Positions 58,365 to 64,000 of a stretch of 64,000 nt of DNA are shown here, piece by piece. The position numbers and the translations under genes were made by a program. The notes under the pieces were generated by a model. It saw only the letters and a program-made list of their open reading frames with translations. It was not told the DNA's origin and did no database searches. How positions within the stretch are numbered: position 1 is the stretch's first letter; every line of letters begins with the position of its first letter. The stretch comes from Nostoc sp. S4 (GTDB lineage: Bacteria; Cyanobacteriota; Cyanobacteriia; Cyanobacteriales; Nostocaceae): the NCBI GenBank assembly GCA_029379225.1, contig JAQYWR010000031.1:1-64000 (forward strand). Direction: 5' to 3'.

Positions 58365-60758
58365 TTAAACAATTACAAAATTCTTGTTAGTTAATGACAA
58401 CCCAGCAGTAAGTTGTGCAAATTGTAGCTGAGTAAATGCACCCCCACTGCCATCAGAGTCAAAGAATAATGCACCTGTAGTAGAGTTATAAATAAATCGG
58501 TCATCGCTAGTGGTTGCAGATGCTCCAATTCTAAACTGATTTGTCTCAAGTGAACCTGGTGATAAGCCGCCACCAAAACCAGCAGCCGATACTTGAATTA
58601 GTTCATTTGTTGCGTTGAAATCATAAATTCTGTCAACACCTTGATTGAAACCATTGAAAATAAAGGTATCAGTATCACCTCCTCCATAGAGGCTATCATT
58701 ACCTTTGCCGCCTGTGAGAATATCGTTGCCATTACCACCTTTGAGGATATTCTTACCAGTAGCATCAAAGGCTGTGAGAATATCATTACCATCACCACCA
58801 TCGAGTAGATTATCGCCTGATGAATAGCTGATATCCAAGTAATCGTCAGCAGTACCACCGTTGAGAGTGTTATTACCAGAGGAATCATATCTGCTGTTGC
58901 TGGTGTAGTCAAACTTGGCAGAGGCAAATAAAGAATCATTGCCATCACCTCCAGAGAGCAGGTTATTACCATCGGAAAAGTTAACATTTAAAATATCATC
59001 ACCACTACCACCGTTGAGGGTGTTATTGCCAGAGATAGCATCGGCAGACAGCAAATCTTCGCGGTAGTATCTCAAGATGCCATCGGCAAACAGAGAATCG
59101 TTGCCATCGTCTCCAGAAAGCAGGTTATTACCTGTTGAAGCGTCGAGATCCAAGTAATCATTACCTTTACCACCAATAATCGTATCATTGCCGTTACTGC
59201 CACCGTAGAGTGTATCGTTACCATTAGTCCCGACAATATTGTCGTCGTAGTATGTACCTCTAATACCTAATCGTTCGATATTACTGTAGTTAACCTGATT
59301 TGTACCCACCGTAATTGAGCCAGTGTTAGTAGTGGCATTGAAAGTAGATGTGATTGCTTCATTAGGATCGCCATAGTAGAAATTGATGTACAAAACATCG
59401 TCGTTACCTGTTCCTCCATCTACCGTTTGAGTTACTGAGGAGGAAACGACAGTAGATAATTGCTCTAAAATAAAAGTGTCATTGCCATCGCCACCATCTA
59501 GTAGGTTATTACCTGTTATATTTGTAACTTCTAAGTCATCATCACCAGCACCACCTTTGAGGGTATTATTCCCAGACACTCCATCAAGATATGAGCTAGA
59601 AAGGATGAGTGCATCATTGCCATCCTGCCCAGAAAGTAGGTTATCGCCTGTTGAATCTCTAGCAGTCAAGAAATCGTCACCAACGCCTCCAAAGAGTAGA
59701 TTATTGCCTGTTGAAATATCAACATTCAATCTATCGTCACCAGCGCCGCCTTTGAGAGTGTTGTTGCCTGAGGCAAAATCGAGATGCAAAGATCTACCGT
59801 CGTCGAAATAGTAGTCGCCTTGAGCGGAGAGACTATCATTACCATTCCCTCCATCTAGGAAGTTATTGCCTGTTGAAATGTCTGCATTCAATAGATCATT
59901 GCCAGCACCACCCTTGAGGGTATTATTGCCTGACGCAACAGTATGTAGGTACTGGTTTCCAGACGCAAACAGAGAATCATTGTCATCGCCACCATCCAAC
60001 AGATTATTGCCTGTTAAAAAGTCAGCACTCAAGTAATCGTCACCAGCATTACCCTTGAGGGTGTTATTGCCTGCACCACCAATAAGAGTATCATTGCCGA
60101 TACCACCAATGAGAGTATCATTGCCGATACCACCCCTTAATAGGTCGTTGCCACTCTTGCCGTCGATTTTATCATTGCCCCCTTGACCATTGACAACATC
60201 ATCTGAGTTATCTAAAGCAGTGATGTTGTTGTCGAGGTCATTAAGAAAAGTGACCATGTTCTTGATGCCGATGCTCGTATCAGTCGAGTTGGCATCGAGA
60301 ACATTAAAACTGTCCGTGATACTAGTTTGGTTAGAAAACAGAATATTGCCGATCGCTGGTTTTGTTCCAGAAGCTTTCAGGTTCTCCAAGTTTTCTAATT
60401 TAAAGTTTTGGAGGATGACTTTTGCATCATCTACTCCTTCAAAGGTGATTTCCAGATTGCTGCCATTTTGGGTCAGCAGCATATTTCTGGCAGTGAAGTC
60501 TGCAAATTTGATGGTATCCACTTCGGCAATGACTGCTGCTGAGGGATTTGTGCCTTCACCCACACCACCAAAATCAGTGATTGTATCAGTGCCGTCACCA
60601 AAATTATAAACAAATATATCCTTACCACCGCCACCAGTTAAGATATCATTGCCCTGCTTTGCTGTGATGATATCGTTGCCAGCTTTACCGTTAATTGTGT
60701 CTGCGCTGTTAGTGCCCAGTAAAGTGTCGTTTGCGTTTGTTCCAATGATATTTGCCAT
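58365..60758 (-). CDS. RTX-type (hemolysin-type) calcium-binding protein 1
   Basis: A 797-residue acidic, Gly/Asp/Asn-rich protein. It starts MANIIGTNANDTLLGTNSAD and carries nonapeptide repeats of the G-G-x-G-x-D/N-x-L type along most of its length (for example LLDGGDGNDSLFA, TLKGGAGNDLLNA), forming calcium-filled beta-rolls. A non-repeat segment (about 60-180) contains IFVYNFGDGTDTITDFGG. The C-terminus (about 700-797, RIYDFNATNELIQVSAAGFG and following) is the usual uncleaved secretion-signal region. Probably exported by a type I system, which is not in the window. Close paralogue of the next gene. Confidence 0.93.
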   Translation of the reverse strand: MANIIGTNANDTLLGTNSADTINGKAGNDIITAKQGNDILTGGGGKDIFVYNFGDGTDTITDFGGVGEGTNPSAAVIAEVDTIKFADFTARNMLLTQNGSNLEITFEGVDDAKVILQNFKLENLENLKASGTKPAIGNILFSNQTSITDSFNVLDANSTDTSIGIKNMVTFLNDLDNNITALDNSDDVVNGQGGNDKIDGKSGNDLLRGGIGNDTLIGGIGNDTLIGGAGNNTLKGNAGDDYLSADFLTGNNLLDGGDDNDSLFASGNQYLHTVASGNNTLKGGAGNDLLNADISTGNNFLDGGNGNDSLSAQGDYYFDDGRSLHLDFASGNNTLKGGAGDDRLNVDISTGNNLLFGGVGDDFLTARDSTGDNLLSGQDGNDALILSSSYLDGVSGNNTLKGGAGDDDLEVTNITGNNLLDGGDGNDTFILEQLSTVVSSSVTQTVDGGTGNDDVLYINFYYGDPNEAITSTFNATTNTGSITVGTNQVNYSNIERLGIRGTYYDDNIVGTNGNDTLYGGSNGNDTIIGGKGNDYLDLDASTGNNLLSGDDGNDSLFADGILRYYREDLLSADAISGNNTLNGGSGDDILNVNFSDGNNLLSGGDGNDSLFASAKFDYTSNSRYDSSGNNTLNGGTADDYLDISYSSGDNLLDGGDGNDILTAFDATGKNILKGGNGNDILTGGKGNDSLYGGGDTDTFIFNGFNQGVDRIYDFNATNELIQVSAAGFGGGLSPGSLETNQFRIGASATTSDDRFIYNSTTGALFFDSDGSGGAFTQLQFAQLTAGLSLTNKNFVIV

Positions 60759-61616
60759 TACTTTTTCTTCCCTGAATAAATTTTTGAAGTAATTTCAGTT
60801 CTCAAGTTATTGTTAGTGTTTGAGAACACAAAAATTAGCCGAAAGTAGATGCTTTCGACACAGTTAAATCTCACCCTTGAGGGTTTAGAATTTTTCTGTG
60901 AAGATTCAGCTTTTAACTAGTGCTGTTGTAGTACTTATCCAACTATTAAGGACTATTTAAGTCTTAAGCACTGTAGAAATTTATGAGGGTGTGGATTCAG
61001 TACAATCCGTCGTTTCAGGCAGGCTTTTTTAATTATCCTCGATTGGTAGCTCAGGCGCGATCGAACCCCAGCATCTCTCAAAAAACATCAAAAAATTAAA
61101 GCTTGAATGCCTAATACACACTACATATTTGGTTTTTTTAATAGGGAACTTTAATAGGAGATAGGCAAAATAATTGTCATCCCCTTGTCATGGGCGATCG
61201 CCCTTGGAGTGCTTAGCCGAGAAATAGGAAACATCTAACAACATTATACTAACTTAATACAGAATATTTACTTACATGTCATCCCAGCGATATCTTTGCA
61301 TACTCTTTATATTTTTTGCTGATAAATACCTATTGAGCTTTGTATATTCTTTATATTATCCGGTCAAAGAATTTGCCTAAAGCAGCAGGCAGATGTCCGA
61401 AGCATAGATAGAACATAGATATTTTGCTTAGCGATGCCTACAGCAGGCTACACCTACGCTATGATACAAATAAACTGCATCCAAGCCAAAATCGCTTTTG
61501 CTTGCCATTAATTACCAATGCACAGAAAAATTAAATACGAGGTGTAATTTTACACACCTCACATTCTTAAGATTTACGATCTTGCTTGCTGCTCAGTAAT
61601 ACAACCCTAGTTACCC
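60759..61616. other. intergenic region between the RTX paralogues
   Basis: About 860 bases without a gene: upstream DNA of the first RTX gene, downstream of the second. It contains GATGCCTACAGCAGGCTACA-type interspersed repeat (about 61434-61462) and a HIP1-like site. I see nothing else in it. Confidence 0.5.
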
Positions 61617-63950
61617 TTAAATAACCACAAAATTGTTGTTAGTCAATGACAAGCCACTAGATAGCTGTGCAAATTTTACCTGAGTAAAAGCACCTGCACT
61701 ACCATCCTGGTCGAAGAATAATGCACCTGTAGTGTTGTTATAAATAAATCGTTGACTAGTTGTAGTTGCAGATGTACCAATCCTAAACTGACTTGTCTTA
61801 AGTACACCTGGTAATAAGCCGCCACCAAAACCAGTAGCTGATACCTGGATTAGTTCACTAGTCGCGTTGAAGTCGTAAATCCTATCAACACCTTGGTTGA
61901 AACTATTAAAAACAAAGGTATCAGTACCCGCTCCTCCATAGAGGCTATCATTACCTTTGCCACCCGTGAGGATATCGTTGCCATTACCACCTTTGAAAGT
62001 GTTCTTACCAGTAGCATCAAAGGCTGTGAGAATGTCATTGCCATCGCCCCCATCCAGCAGGTTATTGCCTGTTGAATAGTCAATATTCAATATATCATCA
62101 CCAATACCTCCATTGAGTAGGTTACTGGCTGATGAATAGTCAATATTCAATGTATCGTCGCCAGTACCTCCGTTGAGGGTGTTATTACCTGATGTTACGA
62201 GATTGCTGCCCTTGTAGTCATCGTACTGGAAACCAGTGCCAGAGAGATAGTCATTCCCATCGCCACCATCCAGGAGATTATCGCCTGATGAATAATCAAT
62301 ATTTAATGTATCGTCACCAACACCACCATTGAGGGTGTTATTACCTGATGTAACATAGCTATAATACAAAAAACTGTCGTAGTAGTATTCTAAGCCAGAG
62401 GCACTAAGAGAATCATTACCATTACCTCCAGACAGAAGGTTATTGCCTGTTGATAAGTAAATATTTAAAGTATCGTTACCACTACCACCGTTGAGTGTGT
62501 TCTTTCCAGAGGCGCTGTTTAATCCATTATAGTAGTCCCAGTAGCCAGAAGCTTCAAGATAATCACTGTCATCGCCACCATCGAGGAGATTATCACCTTT
62601 TGAAGAGTTAACATTCAAGGTATCATTACCAAGGCCACCATTGAGTGTATTATTGCCTAAGGAAGAATCGATGCCGTATCTGTTGCTGTAGCCAGAAGCA
62701 AAGAGATAATCATTGTCATCACCACCAATGAGCAGGTTATTGCCTTGTGAAGCGTTAACATTTAAGGTATCATTACCAACGCCACCATCGAGATTGTTGT
62801 CGCCTGTTGAATAATCCGCAATTAAGTAATCATCACCAACACCACCGTTAAGCGTATTATTGCCTGAGGCGCCAACAATCTCGTAGTACTGGAATCCAGA
62901 GACGGAGAGTAAATCATTGCCATCATCACCAAACAGCAGGTTATTGCCTGATGAATAGTCAAGATTCAATGTATCGTCACCAGCACCACCCTTGAGCGTA
63001 TTCTTCCCTAAAGCGCCAATAGAGTACTCGAAGTTTCCGCTAGTAGCAGAGAGAGAATCATTACCGTTGTCCCCAGACAGCAGATTATTGCCTGATGAAT
63101 AGTTAATATTCAATGTATCATTTCCAGTGCCACCGTTAAGGGTGTTATTGCCTGAGGCATAGTAACCATTGTAGCCAGAAGCATCAAGATAATCAGCGCC
63201 ATAGCCACCAGATAGCAGGTTGTTGCCTTGTGGGTAGTCAACATTCAAATAATCGTTACCAGTACCAGCAATCAGAGTATCATTGCCAGCACCGCCAATC
63301 AAAGTATCATTGCCCGTACCACCACGCAGCAAGTCATTGCCACTTAAGCCATCAATTTTATCATTACCTCCTTGCCCATTGACCACATCATCTGAGTTGT
63401 CTAAACCAGTAATGTTGTTGTCTAGTTCATTGAGGAAGGTTACCGTGTTTTTGATGCCGATATTTGTATCAGTGGAGTTAGCATCCAAGACATTAAAGCT
63501 ATCGGTGACGCTAGTTTGGCCATCAAATAAGATATTACCAATGGCTGGTCTTGTACCATTCGCTTTGAGGTTATCTAAGTTTTCTAATTTGAAGTTTTTG
63601 AGAATGACCTTTGTATCAGATCCTTCAAAAGTGATTTCCAAGTTTGTACCATTTTGTGTCAGCAGCAGATTTCGCGCAGTCAAGCCCTGGCCAAGGAATT
63701 TGATAGTATCAACTTCGGCAATCACTGCTGCTGTTGCATTTGAGCCTTTACCAACGCCACCAAAATCAGTAATCGTATCAGTACCGTCGTACAAGTTATA
63801 AACAAATATGTCCTTGCCGCCTCCACCTGTTAAAGTGTCGTTTCCTTGATTGGCTGTGATGATATCATTGCCAGCTTTACCATTAACTGTATCGGCACTG
63901 TCAGTACCCACTAGGGTATCATTTGCATTGGTTCCAATGATATTTGCCAT
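61617..63950 (-). CDS. RTX-type (hemolysin-type) calcium-binding protein 2
   Basis: A 777-residue paralogue of the protein at 58.4 kb: the first 180 residues and the last 90 are nearly the same (MANIIGTNANDTLVGTDSAD at the start; IYDFNATSELIQVSATGFGG and NNNFVVI at the end), while the middle repeats differ in number and order. Repeats such as LLSGGNGNDSLSASG and TLNGGTGNDTLN bind calcium in the family. Start with AGGAACAATTT before ATG. Probably a secreted or surface protein; its role is not evident from sequence. Confidence 0.93.
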   Translation of the reverse strand: MANIIGTNANDTLVGTDSADTVNGKAGNDIITANQGNDTLTGGGGKDIFVYNLYDGTDTITDFGGVGKGSNATAAVIAEVDTIKFLGQGLTARNLLLTQNGTNLEITFEGSDTKVILKNFKLENLDNLKANGTRPAIGNILFDGQTSVTDSFNVLDANSTDTNIGIKNTVTFLNELDNNITGLDNSDDVVNGQGGNDKIDGLSGNDLLRGGTGNDTLIGGAGNDTLIAGTGNDYLNVDYPQGNNLLSGGYGADYLDASGYNGYYASGNNTLNGGTGNDTLNINYSSGNNLLSGDNGNDSLSATSGNFEYSIGALGKNTLKGGAGDDTLNLDYSSGNNLLFGDDGNDLLSVSGFQYYEIVGASGNNTLNGGVGDDYLIADYSTGDNNLDGGVGNDTLNVNASQGNNLLIGGDDNDYLFASGYSNRYGIDSSLGNNTLNGGLGNDTLNVNSSKGDNLLDGGDDSDYLEASGYWDYYNGLNSASGKNTLNGGSGNDTLNIYLSTGNNLLSGGNGNDSLSASGLEYYYDSFLYYSYVTSGNNTLNGGVGDDTLNIDYSSGDNLLDGGDGNDYLSGTGFQYDDYKGSNLVTSGNNTLNGGTGDDTLNIDYSSASNLLNGGIGDDILNIDYSTGNNLLDGGDGNDILTAFDATGKNTFKGGNGNDILTGGKGNDSLYGGAGTDTFVFNSFNQGVDRIYDFNATSELIQVSATGFGGGLLPGVLKTSQFRIGTSATTTSQRFIYNNTTGALFFDQDGSAGAFTQVKFAQLSSGLSLTNNNFVVI

Positions 63951-64000
63951 AAATTGTTCCTACCTAAATCAATGCTTGGGGCTAATTTTCAGTTATCAAC

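Noticed and set aside
58391..60609. Open frames antisense or frame-shifted to the RTX genes
   Set aside because: Long shadow frames are expected opposite Gly/Asp/Asn repeats; they mirror the repeat period and have no independent features.
61041..61078. tRNA-like text GGTAGCTCAG ... ATCGAACCCC
   Set aside because: The D-arm-like part is on the plus strand and the T-arm-like part would be on the minus strand; no cloverleaf can be drawn.

Overview
The window looks like chromosomal DNA from a filamentous, heterocyst-type (Nostoc-like) cyanobacterium. The HIP1 octamer GCGATCGC is frequent in coding and intergenic DNA. Intergenic spaces carry heptamer-type short repeats and small inverted-repeat elements typical of Nostocales. 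Clearly cyanobacterial genes are present: IsiA/CP43-prime antenna proteins, a PetL subunit, GGPP synthase, a type II IPP isomerase, TPR protein kinases and hybrid histidine kinases. No rRNA, tRNA, CRISPR array or complete insertion sequence was recognised.

Layout. 0-4 kb: a NrdG-like radical-SAM protein and an AT-rich accessory stretch with two overlapping genes of unknown function. 4-13 kb, housekeeping: type II IPP isomerase, AI-2E-type permease, NUDIX hydrolase, a lipoprotein, folD, crtE, a divergent PAP2 protein, a response regulator and a rhomboid relative that lacks its catalytic residues. 13-21.5 kb, signalling: a TPR Ser/Thr kinase with an altered catalytic loop, a hybrid histidine kinase overlapping a response-regulator/kinase, and a second Ser/Thr kinase. 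21.7-24.4 kb: an IsiA-like gene followed by an IsiA-PsaL fusion. 24.4-31.4 kb: a degraded fragment, aroB, petL (31 codons), bioB, a GNAT acetyltransferase and selO. 31.5-36.4 kb: a minus-strand TetR - cytochrome P450 - ThDP decarboxylase set with a twin operator and a decayed partial copy of the decarboxylase. 36.6-40.6 kb: an ABC exporter with a ruined Walker A motif, a membrane protein, a DedA protein and an ABC-2 permease. 40.9-41.4 kb: a broken TPR gene.

The standout is at about 41.8-56.5 kb: a cyanobactin-type RiPP cluster on the plus strand. It has a near-consensus promoter and tiny leader ORFs, then a PatA-like subtilisin, two precursor peptides with the cyanobactin leader and LAELSE recognition element, and a third small peptide. 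Two lectin-type multidomain proteins (a shared N-terminal domain joined to jacalin-like, or to cyanovirin-N plus LamG-like, domains) follow, then a HicAB toxin-antitoxin pair. The rest is a PatF/TruF-type prenyltransferase, a PatD/TruD-type YcaO heterocyclase, a stand-alone azoline oxidase, and a second subtilisin-like protein of PatG type whose catalytic His is Gly. The gene set predicts leader recognition and Cys/Ser/Thr cyclisation, oxidation, prenylation and proteolysis. The lectins, the stand-alone oxidase and the defective second protease make it unusual.

56.5-58.4 kb is gene-poor, with a frameshifted small gene and two MITE-like elements. 58.4-64 kb holds two tandem paralogous RTX (hemolysin-type calcium-binding) proteins.
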